Assembly (NCBI RefSeq): GCF_014651515.1
Contig: NZ_BMXA01000002.1
Span: 1-64,000 of the forward strand
DNA: 64,000 bases
Direction of reading: 5' to 3'
Source: Arenicella chitinivorans
Lineage (GTDB): Bacteria; Pseudomonadota; Gammaproteobacteria; Arenicellales; Arenicellaceae
This document shows, piece after piece, positions 35,255 through 44,356 of this stretch. Below the pieces are notes generated by a model. It saw nothing but the letters and a program-made list of their open reading frames with translations. It did no database searches and was not told the DNA's origin. How positions within the stretch are numbered: the stretch's first letter is position 1; each line of letters starts with the position of its first letter. The position numbers and the translations under genes are program-made.

Positions 35255-36055
35255 ATGCTGGTCGAACAAATTGCGGTTGGAAACAGTCTGCGAAATTACA
35301 TGTATTTGGTGGCGTGCGCGGAAACGCGTGAAGCGGTCGCCATCGATCCACTGGATCATGCAACGCTGCTTGAACGAGCGCGAAACTTAGGCTGGGACAT
35401 TCGTGGTGTACTCAATACCCATGAGCATCACGACCATATTGGGGGCAACGAACCAGTGATTCGGGCGACCGGGGCGACGTTGTATGCGCATCATCACGCG
35501 ACTGACAAAATTCCCAATGTGGACGTTGGTTTGCGCGCTGGCGACGGCGTTCAGGTTGGCACGTCGGTCGAGCTGATTACGCTTGATACACCGGGTCACA
35601 CCTTTTGCCATTCTTGCTTTTACTATCTGGGTGATAACCAGGCCGCGCCGGCGTTATTTAGTGGCGACACCTTGTTCAATGCGGGCGTCGGTAACTGCCA
35701 CAACGGCGGGAATCCGCAAACCATGTACCAGACTTTCGCGGAGCAGATTTTCAAATTGCCGGACGCCACTAGGGTGTATCCGGGCCACGACTACATCGTT
35801 AATAATCTTGAATTCACGTTGCGCTATGAGCCGGATAACGCGGCGGCGCAGAGTCTATTGGCAGCCATGCAACAATGGCCAAGTGACACGCACTTTATCT
35901 CCAATATCGGCATGGAACGTTTGGTCAATACTTTTTTTCGACTCGACAGCGGGTCGTTAGTCGCCGGATTGAGTCAGCAATACCCTGATTTGGGTGTGTC
36001 GCCCAGTGCGGAAGCGATATTTCTCAAACTGCGCGAATTGCGAAACTCGTGGTGA
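35255..36055 (+). CDS. gloB: Hydroxyacylglutathione hydrolase (glyoxalase II)
   Basis: A 266-residue metallo-beta-lactamase-fold enzyme. THEHHDHIGGN is the metal-binding HxHxDH motif, with further ligands at TPGHTFCH, FSGDTLFNAGVG and YPGHDY. The C-terminal helical domain (about 170-266) binds glutathione. It hydrolyses S-lactoylglutathione to lactate in methylglyoxal detoxification. It diverges from uup, with 71 bp between the starts. Confidence 0.92.
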   Translation: MLVEQIAVGNSLRNYMYLVACAETREAVAIDPLDHATLLERARNLGWDIRGVLNTHEHHDHIGGNEPVIRATGATLYAHHHATDKIPNVDVGLRAGDGVQVGTSVELITLDTPGHTFCHSCFYYLGDNQAAPALFSGDTLFNAGVGNCHNGGNPQTMYQTFAEQIFKLPDATRVYPGHDYIVNNLEFTLRYEPDNAAAQSLLAAMQQWPSDTHFISNIGMERLVNTFFRLDSGSLVAGLSQQYPDLGVSPSAEAIFLKLRELRNSW

Positions 36056-36071
36056 CGAGGCAGCTGTGATC

Positions 36072-37298
36072 CTAAAGTTGGGTCAGTTTTAATTGCAGGT
36101 ACGCTTTTTCGACCTGATTGCGACTCAAGCGAATGGCATTTTGGTAGTCGCGTCGGGCCTGCTCAGGCTGACCTGCGCGGGCAGATAGGTCAGCACGGGC
36201 CGCGTGAAACGGTTGGTAGTCTTCTAGTGCGGATTCAAGTTGTACAAGCTGTTTCAGTATGTCGTTGACGGGCACTATTTGTGCTGCAGCGACCAATTCG
36301 TTCAGTTTGACCACAGGTGATGGTACCAATTCATACAAGCGTTGGTATAAGCGCACAATTTGATGCCAATCAGTGGTGTGCCAAGAGTCGGCTTCACAGT
36401 GCACAGCGCTAATTGCTGCTTCAAGCTGGTACGGCCCCGGGTTCCCTTGGCTTAACGCGCCGATCAGTCGTGTTCGGCCTTTTGCGATCTGCGTTTGGTC
36501 CCACTGTTGTCGGTCTTGCTCTGCCAGCGGTACATAGGCGCCTTTTGCTGATTGTCGTGCTTGTTGGCGGGCTTGATGTAAGGTCATCAAAGCCAGCAAG
36601 CCATTGGCCTCCGGGTGTGGCAGCAACTGACAGACTAAGTGGGCCAGTCGCAGTGCTTCATTCGCTAAATCTGTTCGGCTCAGGGTTTGTCCCTCAAACG
36701 CTGTGTGTGATTCGTTATAGATTAAATAGATTACCGCCAGCACGGACGCCAGTCGTGTTGGTAGGTCTTCGCCGCTGGGTACAGCGTAGGCGATACCCGC
36801 AGCCCGGATTTTTTGCTTGGCACGGACTAAGCGCTGCTGCATGGCGGTTTCCGACACAAGATAAGCCCGAGCAATCTCACGTGGATTCAATCCGCACAGC
36901 GTTTTTAGTGTCAGCGCAACTTGAGCAGCTCGGTTTAAGGCTGGATGGCAACAGGTAAAAATGAGCTTCAGGCGTTCGTCGGGGATTTCTTGCTGTGCTT
37001 CGTCTGAGGTCGCTGAATCGAGCGAATCGATCGCGAATTGCTGCTGTAAGGTTTGGTGACGTTGTTGCTGACGCCACACGTCGACCAGGTTGCGCTTGGC
37101 AGTGGTGATTAACCACGCCTCGGGTGTATCTGGTAGCGTACCGACCGACCAGTCAGTCGTGGCTTTGATGAAAGCGTCCTGTAAGGCGTCCTCGGCGAGC
37201 TGGATGTCACCACACTGCGCCACCAAGTAAGCAAGAATACGGCCCGATTTGGCGCGATACAAGCGCGCCAAATCGGTTTGCCTGACTTTGCTAGTCAA
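36072..37298 (-). CDS. ECF42-type RNA polymerase sigma factor
   Basis: A 408-residue sigma factor. Region 2 (about 10-75: AEDALQDAFIKATTDW, WLITTAKRNLVDVWR) and region 4 (about 110-165: LKTLCGLNPREIARAYLVSETAMQQRL) are followed by a long C-terminal extension (about 190-408) of helical repeats with LAVIYLIYNESHTA. That extension and the neighbouring YCII gene define group ECF42. The extension is thought to regulate the sigma factor in place of an anti-sigma factor. It overlaps the YCII gene by 8 bp. Confidence 0.88.
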   Translation of the reverse strand: MTSKVRQTDLARLYRAKSGRILAYLVAQCGDIQLAEDALQDAFIKATTDWSVGTLPDTPEAWLITTAKRNLVDVWRQQQRHQTLQQQFAIDSLDSATSDEAQQEIPDERLKLIFTCCHPALNRAAQVALTLKTLCGLNPREIARAYLVSETAMQQRLVRAKQKIRAAGIAYAVPSGEDLPTRLASVLAVIYLIYNESHTAFEGQTLSRTDLANEALRLAHLVCQLLPHPEANGLLALMTLHQARQQARQSAKGAYVPLAEQDRQQWDQTQIAKGRTRLIGALSQGNPGPYQLEAAISAVHCEADSWHTTDWHQIVRLYQRLYELVPSPVVKLNELVAAAQIVPVNDILKQLVQLESALEDYQPFHAARADLSARAGQPEQARRDYQNAIRLSRNQVEKAYLQLKLTQL

Positions 37299-37632
37299 AT
37301 TGCATGACAGGTCTGACTTCGATACTGCCGTAACGCGCGCTCGGTATCTGCGCTGCCCAGTGCAGTGCGGTATCCAGCGTGTCGCAGTCTAAAATATAGT
37401 ATCCGCCGAGCTGCTCCTTGGTTTCGGCAAAGGGGCCGTCGGTGATTTCAGCTTTGCCGTTGCGCAGACGCACGGTGGTGGCGGTTGAGACCGGTTGCAA
37501 CGCATTGCCATCGTCAACCAGCACACCAGCGGCGGCAGCTTTTTCGCCAAACTCTGTGTATTGTTGAATCAAGGTGTTTAAATCAACATCGTCTGCATCT
37601 TCTGCTGCATAGATAAGTGCCATGTATTGCAT
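37291..37632 (-). CDS. YCII/DGPF-domain protein, partner of the ECF42 sigma factor
   Basis: A 113-residue single-domain protein. MQYMALIYAAEDADDVD opens the fold, the central DGPFAETKEQLGGYYILD is the DGPF signature, and it ends GSIEVRPVM. CAGGAGA precedes ATG 37632. YCII proteins have a ferredoxin-like fold. In ECF42 systems they are the conserved targets, often tied to oxidative or antibiotic stress. Translationally coupled to the sigma gene. Confidence 0.9.
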   Translation of the reverse strand: MQYMALIYAAEDADDVDLNTLIQQYTEFGEKAAAAGVLVDDGNALQPVSTATTVRLRNGKAEITDGPFAETKEQLGGYYILDCDTLDTALHWAAQIPSARYGSIEVRPVMQFD

Positions 37633-37839
37633 AAAAATTCTCCTGTATCGATTGATGAGCGAAACCGACCATAAAACGGTTTCAGTCATCAGACGAATAA
37701 ACTAACCGAATTTCGACACTTTTGTTAAAAAAAAGGCTCATATTTTTTTCAATTCCTTATAATCACCGATCTATGCCGCTTTACGGCTGTGTCAAATGTG
37801 GTTCACCGCACTCAAATTCAATTATTGGAGAGAATAACA

Positions 37840-38763
37840 ATGTCGTTTGATGATCGTGATGGGTCCATCTGGATGGATGGCGAGTTTGTTGATTGGCGCG
37901 AGGCGAAAGTCCATGTGCTGACTCATACCTTACATTACGGAGTCGGTGTGTTTGAAGGTGTGCGCGCATACGCAACAGATCAAGGTCCAGCGATCTTTCG
38001 ATTGACGCGGCACACTGAGCGTTTGCTGCAATCAGCCAAAATCATGGGCATGACGATTCCGTTTTCGGTGGACGAAATTAACGCCGCGCAATGTGAAATT
38101 ATTCGTAAAAATCAGCTTAAATCAGCTTACTTGCGACCAATGGCGTTTTACGGCTCGGAAGCCATGGGCTTGCATGCCAAAGGCTTGAAGGTGCATTTGA
38201 GTATCTCGGCCTGGGAATGGGGCGCGTATTTAGGTGACGAAGCGCTGGAAAATGGCATCCGGGTCAAAACATCGTCGTTCAATCGTCACCATGTAAACAG
38301 CACGATGGCGAAGGCCAAAACCAATGGGCATTACACCAACTCGATCATGGCGCTGCAAGAAGCCGAGAATGCTGGATATGACGAAGCGCTGATGCTGGAT
38401 ACCAACGGTTACGTGGCCGAAGGCAGCGGTGAGAACATTTTTATTGTGCGTCGCGGCAAGGTGTACACGCCGAGCCTGACCTCCGCGCTGGAAGGCATTA
38501 CGCGCGATACCGTGGTGCAGTTGATGCAAGAGGACATGGGGCTGGAAGTGATCGAGAAGCAGATCACACGCGATGAAGTCTACACCGCAGATGAAGCTTT
38601 TTTCACTGGCACAGCGGCTGAAGTGACGCCGATTAATTCACTCGATGATCGTGTGATTGGTAGCGGTAAGCGTGGTGAAGTAACCACGGACATCCAGCGT
38701 CGCTATTTCGATGTGGTCAACGGTAGGAATCCGGACCGCATGGATTGGTTGACTGTCGTTTAG
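37840..38763 (+). CDS. ilvE: Branched-chain amino acid aminotransferase
   Basis: A 307-residue class IV PLP transaminase. The start is the ATG after TTGGAGAG. Motifs: HYGVGVFEGVRAY, the pyridoxal lysine in NSTMAKAKTNGHYTNS (about residue 160), DTNGYVAEGSGENIF and the FFTGTAAEVTPI segment near the end. It makes valine, leucine and isoleucine from their 2-oxo acids. LPS core genes follow in the same direction. Confidence 0.95.
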   Translation: MSFDDRDGSIWMDGEFVDWREAKVHVLTHTLHYGVGVFEGVRAYATDQGPAIFRLTRHTERLLQSAKIMGMTIPFSVDEINAAQCEIIRKNQLKSAYLRPMAFYGSEAMGLHAKGLKVHLSISAWEWGAYLGDEALENGIRVKTSSFNRHHVNSTMAKAKTNGHYTNSIMALQEAENAGYDEALMLDTNGYVAEGSGENIFIVRRGKVYTPSLTSALEGITRDTVVQLMQEDMGLEVIEKQITRDEVYTADEAFFTGTAAEVTPINSLDDRVIGSGKRGEVTTDIQRRYFDVVNGRNPDRMDWLTVV

Positions 38764-38794
38764 GCACGTCCTGGTTGCGGGCTACGATAGCCGC

Positions 38795-39817
38795 ATGTCT
38801 GAGCAAACAAAAAAATACCTGATCATCGGCCCAGCCTGGGTCGGTGACATGGTGATGGCGCAGAGCCTGTTCATCGATATCAAGTCGCGCGAACCCGACG
38901 CGCAGATCGATGTGCTGGCACCAGCTTGGACGGCCGCGATGACGGACCGTATGCCGCAAGTCGGTGAGCTGATCGCGGGGAATTTCAATCATGGAAAATT
39001 AAGTTTAGGCGAACGGATTCGGCTCGGTAAATCTTTGCGTGATCGTGGTTATTCCAACGCCATTGTGCTACCAAATTCTCTTAAATCTGCGTTGGTGCCA
39101 GCGGTCGCTCGGATTCCACAGCGCACCGGCTGGCTTGGTGAACAGCGTTGGGGCTTATTGAACGATATCCGACGACTTGATAAACAGCGTTGGCCAATGA
39201 CGGTGCAGCGTTTTATTGCGCTGGGTGAGTCGAAGGCGGCGCCAGTGCGCGCCATCGACAAGGTGCCTCCACCGCTGCTCGAGGTGGATGCGAACGCGGT
39301 GCTGACCGTGTTGCAGGCAAATCAACTTGATACCGAGAAACCGATTCTGGTCTTGTGCCCTGGTGCCGAGTTTGGTCCGTCCAAACAGTGGCCAGCAGCG
39401 CACTACGCAGCGGTAGCCAAGGCGTACTTACAACTCGATTGGCAGGTTTGGTTGATGGGATCGGATAAAGATGTGCTGGTGTGCGATGAGATCAACGGAG
39501 CTAGCGGTGGCCAGTGTCACGTTCTGGCGGGTAAAACCAGTCTTCCCGAAGCCGTCGATCTTATGTCACTCGCGAGCTTGGTGGTGAGCAATGATTCGGG
39601 GTTGATGCACATTGCCGCCGCGTTGCAAAAGCCGCTAGTCGCCGTCTATGGGTCGACTGATCCGGGACATACACCGCCGTTGAGTCATAATCATGCAATA
39701 GCGCGCTTGGGATTAGATTGCAGTCCTTGTTTTAAGCGCGAGTGCCCCTTAGAGCACCTGAATTGCCTCACACAGCTGTCGCCGCAACGGGTGATCGAGT
39801 TGAGTCAAACACTGTAA
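38795..39817 (+). CDS. waaF: LPS heptosyltransferase II
   Basis: A 340-residue GT9 glycosyltransferase. IIGPAWVGDMVMAQSLF at the N terminus, LCPGAEFGPSKQWPAAHYA in the middle, VSNDSGLMHIAAAL and AVYGSTDPGHTPPLS near the end are WaaF signatures. It adds the second L-glycero-D-manno-heptose to the inner core on the cytosolic face. The stop overlaps the waaC start (TAATG). Confidence 0.93.
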   Translation: MSEQTKKYLIIGPAWVGDMVMAQSLFIDIKSREPDAQIDVLAPAWTAAMTDRMPQVGELIAGNFNHGKLSLGERIRLGKSLRDRGYSNAIVLPNSLKSALVPAVARIPQRTGWLGEQRWGLLNDIRRLDKQRWPMTVQRFIALGESKAAPVRAIDKVPPPLLEVDANAVLTVLQANQLDTEKPILVLCPGAEFGPSKQWPAAHYAAVAKAYLQLDWQVWLMGSDKDVLVCDEINGASGGQCHVLAGKTSLPEAVDLMSLASLVVSNDSGLMHIAAALQKPLVAVYGSTDPGHTPPLSHNHAIARLGLDCSPCFKRECPLEHLNCLTQLSPQRVIELSQTL

Positions 39818-40857
39818 TGCGGGTTCTGGTCGTCAAACTCACGTCGATGGGTGATGCAGTACACTTACTGCCGGCGTTGACCGATTTGCGGACGCATCAT
39901 CCGGATGCGGTCGTGGATTGGATGGTGGAAGACAGCTTTGCCGAAATACCGCATTGGCATTCCAGTGTCGATCGAGTTATACCCGTGGCGACACGGCGCT
40001 GGCGTCGATTTAATCGCGCGAGTCTGACTGAGTTCACGCAGTTCTGGCGGCGATTACGGAAAGTCCGTTACGACGTGATTGTTGATGCCCAGGGTCTGAT
40101 GAAGAGCGCGATTTTTGCTCGATTTGCACGGCTTCAGCGTGGTGGTGTACGTGCTGGCTTTAGTGGTGATTCGATCAAAGAGTCACCGGCTGCGTGGCTG
40201 TATAATAAATGCGTTCCCGTTCCGCGCGACCAGCACGCGATCACTCGACTGCGTCGGTTGGTTGCTGGTGCGTTGTCCTATCCGGTACCCGATAACGCGC
40301 CTGATTACGATATTCATTTGCCAGAATTGCGCTCGCGCACGAGTTTTGACCCTAACGGCCAGTTAAAACCGGTGCTGTTGCTGCATGGCACGACTTGGCC
40401 GACCAAGCATTTGCCGGACCAGTTATGGCGAGACCTGGCCGCGCATATTACAACGCAGGGTTTTCCGGTTGCGGTAACCTGGGGCAATGCCGCAGAAAAG
40501 GCACGCGCTGAATGGATTGCGCAAGGCGACGCGCCGGTGACCGTTATCCCAAAGGCACCGCTGACGGAGGTCGCACACCTCCTGTCTCGCGCCGCTGGTG
40601 CAGTGGCAGTGGACACCGGTCTTGGTCATTTGGCGGCCGCGTTAAGCCTGCCCTGTGTGTCCATTTACGGCTCAACCAATGCCGGGTTAACGGGGACTCG
40701 CGGCGCACGGCAGGTACCGCTGCAAAGTGACTATGCCTGCTCGCCTTGTTTATTAAAGAAATGCCCCAAACTTACAGCGCAAATCACAACGCCGCCATGT
40801 TATCAGCAGTTTGATGCGGCGATCATCTGGCAACAGTTGCAGCAACAAATTATCTAA
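39817..40857 (+). CDS. waaC: LPS heptosyltransferase I
   Basis: A 346-residue GT9 glycosyltransferase. MRVLVVKLTSMGDAVHLLPAL is the WaaC N terminus (quoted only to 20: MRVLVVKLTSMGDAVHLLPA). VDAQGLMKSA, LLHGTTWPTKHLPDQLW, VDTGLGHLAAAL and SIYGSTNAGLTGTRG follow. It adds the first heptose to Kdo-lipid A. The start is the ATG overlapping the waaF stop. Confidence 0.93.
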   Translation: MRVLVVKLTSMGDAVHLLPALTDLRTHHPDAVVDWMVEDSFAEIPHWHSSVDRVIPVATRRWRRFNRASLTEFTQFWRRLRKVRYDVIVDAQGLMKSAIFARFARLQRGGVRAGFSGDSIKESPAAWLYNKCVPVPRDQHAITRLRRLVAGALSYPVPDNAPDYDIHLPELRSRTSFDPNGQLKPVLLLHGTTWPTKHLPDQLWRDLAAHITTQGFPVAVTWGNAAEKARAEWIAQGDAPVTVIPKAPLTEVAHLLSRAAGAVAVDTGLGHLAAALSLPCVSIYGSTNAGLTGTRGARQVPLQSDYACSPCLLKKCPKLTAQITTPPCYQQFDAAIIWQQLQQQII

Positions 40858-40909
40858 ACTGCGTAAAAATTAGGCGTATAATTCGCCCAAACAACCCATA
40901 TTTATAGCC

Positions 40910-43000
40910 ATGCATTTCGCGTTCTGTCTCTACAAACACTTTCCATACAGCGGCCTGTCCTTGGATATGTTGCGCATTGCGAATGAGTGTACGCAGCGCG
41001 GGCACAAGGCCACGGTGTTTACCGGCAGTTGGGAAGGGGATATTCCACCTGGGCTTGAAGTGGTGGTCATTAAGCATTTTGGCTTTACCAACCACACGCG
41101 TGCGCACACCTTTCACCGCAAGCTGAAACGTGAACTTGCAAAGTACGAATTCGATGTCATCGTCGGTTTTAATAAGATTCCAGGTATGGATATCTATTAC
41201 TGCGGTGACTATTGCTATGTTGGTCGCTCATTTCTACGACACTCTTTCTTCTATCGATTTACACCGCGATTTTTGTATTTTTCGAGTTTTGAGCGTGGTG
41301 TGTTCGATGCGTCGTCCAAGACCAATATTTTGTCGCTCTCAAACCGCGAGAAGCTGATTTATCAGCAGTATTATTTGACGCAGGATTCGCGCTTTTTATG
41401 CTTGCCACCGACGCTGGAGAAAGAGCGTTGGGCAAACCTAGAAGACTTGCCGGATCGGCAGACTCTGCGCACATCGCTGGGAATTCAGGAAGATGAGAAC
41501 CTGGTGCTCTTGATTGGTTCTGGTTTTGCGACTAAAGGTTTGGATCGCGCGATCATCGCCTTGGCCTCATTGCCGTCAGAATTGCTGGCCAAGACTAAGT
41601 TGTTCGTGGTTGGTCAGGATAAGATTGATTCTTTTCAACGATCAGCCAAGAGACTCGATGTGGCCGATCATATCCACTTTCTCGGCGGTCGCAAAGACGT
41701 CCCTGCACTCATGAAAGCGGGGGATATGTTGTTGCATCCAGCCTACGCTGAAACCACTGGCGGTGTGCTCCTAGAAGCGATTGTGTCTGGCTTGCCCGTG
41801 TTGGCGACGCCGGTGTGCGGTTATGCGCCACATATTAAAACCGCCAATGCCGGTTACGTGCTGCGCAAACGATTCTCGCAGGAAGAGCTGAATGAAAAGC
41901 TGCAAAAAATGCTGCTGTCGGAACGTAAAGAAGAATGGCGCGAGAACGGTATCAAGTACGGTCAGAATCCGAGTCTGTATGTGATGCCACAACGTGCAGT
42001 CGATTTTATTGAGCAGACGTGCGAGCAGTTGCGTTCGGCATTGCCGAATCACGAATCGCAGAAGCGAGATGAATCGCTTTACATCACGAATGAGTTGCGC
42101 CAAGCGTTGCAAGGTGAAGACTCGTTCTATCAGATGATGAATATCGAAGGCAAAGTGTACCGTGAGGCACTCGGGCGTCGGACTTTGCGCTTTACACGTG
42201 GGGATAAGGATTATTTCTTGAAGATGCACACCGGTGTAGGCTGGGGCGAAATCATCAAAAATATTACTTATCTGCGAGCACCGGTGGTCGGCGCCCTTAA
42301 CGAATGGCACGGTGTGCACCGTCTTAAGGATTTGGAAATCGACACGATGACGGTCGCGGCCTACGGTATTCGTGGCCGCAACCCGGCAACTAAGCACTCG
42401 TTTATTGTGACCGAGGCATTGCCGACTGAAACCAGTCTGGAAGACTTCTGTGCCGATTGGAAGCAAAATCCGCCACGTACACTGAAAGAGATCCGCCTTA
42501 AGCGCTGGATACTGAATAAGGTGGTGGAGACGGCACGCGTGATTCATGAGAATGGTGCCAATCATCGTGATTTCTATTTATGCCACTTTTTATTAGACGC
42601 GCATTTCGACGTCGATGACACAGTCTCGCCTGAGAGCAAGCTTTATTTGATCGACCTGCACCGTATTCAGATGCGGCGTAAAACACCAGAACGCTGGGCC
42701 GTTAAAGACATTGCGGGGCTATATTACTCGAGTAAAGACATTGGCTTAACTCAGCGTGATTTGCTGCGATTTATGAAATTGTACCGAGGCAAGCCTTTGC
42801 GTGAAATTCTGCGTACCGAAATGGGCTTCTGGCGTAAGGTAGAGAGTCGTGGCAATAAGTTGTATGAGTCAGAAAAGCGCAAAGCACTGGCGATGGAGAA
42901 AGTGCTGCGTCAGAAAGCCAAAGAACGGCTGCTGGAATCATTGCCAGATGACGCGAATCAAGCGACAACGAAGTCTGGTCGAGCCGTTATCGGAAAATAG
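40910..43000 (+). CDS. LPS core glucosyltransferase WaaG fused to heptose kinase WaaP
   Basis: A 696-residue two-domain protein. Residues 1-375 are a GT4 enzyme like WaaG (FCLYKHFPYSGLSLDMLRIA, then EVVVIKHFGFTNHTRAHTF, GSGFATKGLDRAI, HPAYAETTGGVLLEAIVSG). Residues about 395-690 are a kinase like WaaP/RfaP (REALGRRTLRF, YFLKMHTGVGWGEI, ANHRDFYLCHFLL, LIDLHRIQ). In enterobacteria these are separate adjacent genes: WaaG adds glucose to heptose II and WaaP phosphorylates heptose I. Joining them may channel the core intermediate. The reading frame is continuous and there is no internal ribosome site that I can see. Confidence 0.88.
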   Translation: MHFAFCLYKHFPYSGLSLDMLRIANECTQRGHKATVFTGSWEGDIPPGLEVVVIKHFGFTNHTRAHTFHRKLKRELAKYEFDVIVGFNKIPGMDIYYCGDYCYVGRSFLRHSFFYRFTPRFLYFSSFERGVFDASSKTNILSLSNREKLIYQQYYLTQDSRFLCLPPTLEKERWANLEDLPDRQTLRTSLGIQEDENLVLLIGSGFATKGLDRAIIALASLPSELLAKTKLFVVGQDKIDSFQRSAKRLDVADHIHFLGGRKDVPALMKAGDMLLHPAYAETTGGVLLEAIVSGLPVLATPVCGYAPHIKTANAGYVLRKRFSQEELNEKLQKMLLSERKEEWRENGIKYGQNPSLYVMPQRAVDFIEQTCEQLRSALPNHESQKRDESLYITNELRQALQGEDSFYQMMNIEGKVYREALGRRTLRFTRGDKDYFLKMHTGVGWGEIIKNITYLRAPVVGALNEWHGVHRLKDLEIDTMTVAAYGIRGRNPATKHSFIVTEALPTETSLEDFCADWKQNPPRTLKEIRLKRWILNKVVETARVIHENGANHRDFYLCHFLLDAHFDVDDTVSPESKLYLIDLHRIQMRRKTPERWAVKDIAGLYYSSKDIGLTQRDLLRFMKLYRGKPLREILRTEMGFWRKVESRGNKLYESEKRKALAMEKVLRQKAKERLLESLPDDANQATTKSGRAVIGK

Positions 43001-43005
43001 CCGCT

Positions 43006-43698
43006 ATGGATCACATGCAGTGGCCACAACAAGCGGTTGAGTCTGCGGCTGGTTGGCGATTTTTTCGAATCTGCGAGGCCGACAGTTGTCGTGTATTTGG
43101 CACCGACCGTGCTACGTTGGATGCCTGTATGGCGTCACAGGCTCAAACCCTTAAGCATGACCGAACCACGACAGTGTGTCGCTATCAGGGTCCCGGCGGT
43201 GCATTGATCCTCAAGCGCTACAACCCGCGTAGTTTCTGGCACAAGATTAAGCGTGCGTTTCGCCGTTCGCGAGCACGACGGTGCTGGCAGATGAGCTATG
43301 CTTTCGCCGCCAGCGGCCTGCGCGTTGCCCGCCCGCTCATGATGCTCGAGCACCGCTTTGGACCGATTCGGCGCACTGCCTACTTCGTGAGTGAGTCGGT
43401 TGATGGTGATGAAGTATTGCACTGCCTGCCAAACTTAACCGCGACGCAACAGGTGGCCGTGGCCGAGGCCGTTCGAGAGGCGTTTGCACGTATGCGAGCT
43501 GCGCGCATTACTCATGGTGATATGAAAGCCAGCAATCTTATCTGGACCGGGTCTGAGTTGGTGTTTATTGATTTGGACGCCGCGCAAACGCACTGGACCA
43601 CTTGGGGTTGGCGTCGTAAACACGCTAAAGATCGTCGGCGTTTTCTTAAGAACTGGCAAGATCAACCAGACCTCTTGGCTTTGTTCGACAATATCTAA
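43006..43698 (+). CDS. LPS core kinase (Kdo/WaaP-like family)
   Basis: A 230-residue small kinase. ALILKRYNPRSFWHKIKRAF carries the ATP-binding lysine, and THGDMKASNLIW is the catalytic loop (HGDxKxxN), followed by FIDLDAAQ, the metal-binding DxD-like segment. It follows the WaaG-WaaP fusion by 5 bp, so it probably phosphorylates a second site of the inner core. Members of the family are similar to WaaY, InaA and KdkA and cannot be told apart here. Confidence 0.8.
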   Translation: MDHMQWPQQAVESAAGWRFFRICEADSCRVFGTDRATLDACMASQAQTLKHDRTTTVCRYQGPGGALILKRYNPRSFWHKIKRAFRRSRARRCWQMSYAFAASGLRVARPLMMLEHRFGPIRRTAYFVSESVDGDEVLHCLPNLTATQQVAVAEAVREAFARMRAARITHGDMKASNLIWTGSELVFIDLDAAQTHWTTWGWRRKHAKDRRRFLKNWQDQPDLLALFDNI

Positions 43699-43701
43699 GA
43701 C

Positions 43702-44319
43702 ATGAACAAACCTAAGCAGGGGATCATAGATCACTGGGATCCAGCAAAAGGGTATGGGTTTATTCAAGCCATCCAAAACTCTAACCGAGTGTTTTGTCAT
43801 ATAACCGATTGTGATTTTCAGCGGCACCCGGAGAAAGGTGAGGCAGTAGAGTTTCGCGAGGCGGTGGACAAAAACGGACGTTACCGTGCCGTGCGGGTTC
43901 GGCGCGTTGGCCAGAGCCGCAGCCTGTTTGAGTTTTGGCGAGTTACGTTGGTCTTGTGTTATGCAATCGCGCTTGGTGTGCTCATAGCGCTGCAACGGAT
44001 CACCGCTTGGGTGCCCGTGTTCGTGTTGTGCGTGAGTGTGGTTAATTACCTGGTTTATTGGCAGGACAAGCGCGCAGCTCAGTTGAATCTATGGCGCACA
44101 CGAGAGAAAACTCTGCACCTGTTGGCTTTGTTTGGTGGTTGGCCAGGTGCACTGTTTGCGCAGCGCCAGCTACGACACAAGTCCCGTAAAACTCGTTTTC
44201 AGATTATTTTCTGGGTGAGCGTGTTGCTGCATTGTGTTCTGATTGCTGCGTTGGCTACAAATTCGGGGCAGCAGTGGCTCAAGCAGGCATGGCACATAGT
44301 TGGACCACTGTTTAGCTGA
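43702..44319 (+). CDS. Cold-shock domain fused to DUF1294 membrane protein
   Basis: A 205-residue protein. Residues 1-68 form a cold-shock-like OB fold (KGYGFIQAI, RVFCHITDC, PEKGEAVEFREAV). A membrane part with four helices follows, with the DUF1294 pattern (VNYLVYWQDKRAA, LHLLALFGGWPGALFAQRQL, RHKSRKTRFQIIFW). The fusion is a known arrangement; the role of DUF1294 is unknown. It is separated from the kinase gene by 3 bp and convergent with the patatin gene. Confidence 0.85.
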   Translation: MNKPKQGIIDHWDPAKGYGFIQAIQNSNRVFCHITDCDFQRHPEKGEAVEFREAVDKNGRYRAVRVRRVGQSRSLFEFWRVTLVLCYAIALGVLIALQRITAWVPVFVLCVSVVNYLVYWQDKRAAQLNLWRTREKTLHLLALFGGWPGALFAQRQLRHKSRKTRFQIIFWVSVLLHCVLIAALATNSGQQWLKQAWHIVGPLFS

Positions 44320-44356
44320 TGGCGAGCTGATAATTTTGTACTCAGAATTTGGCGCG

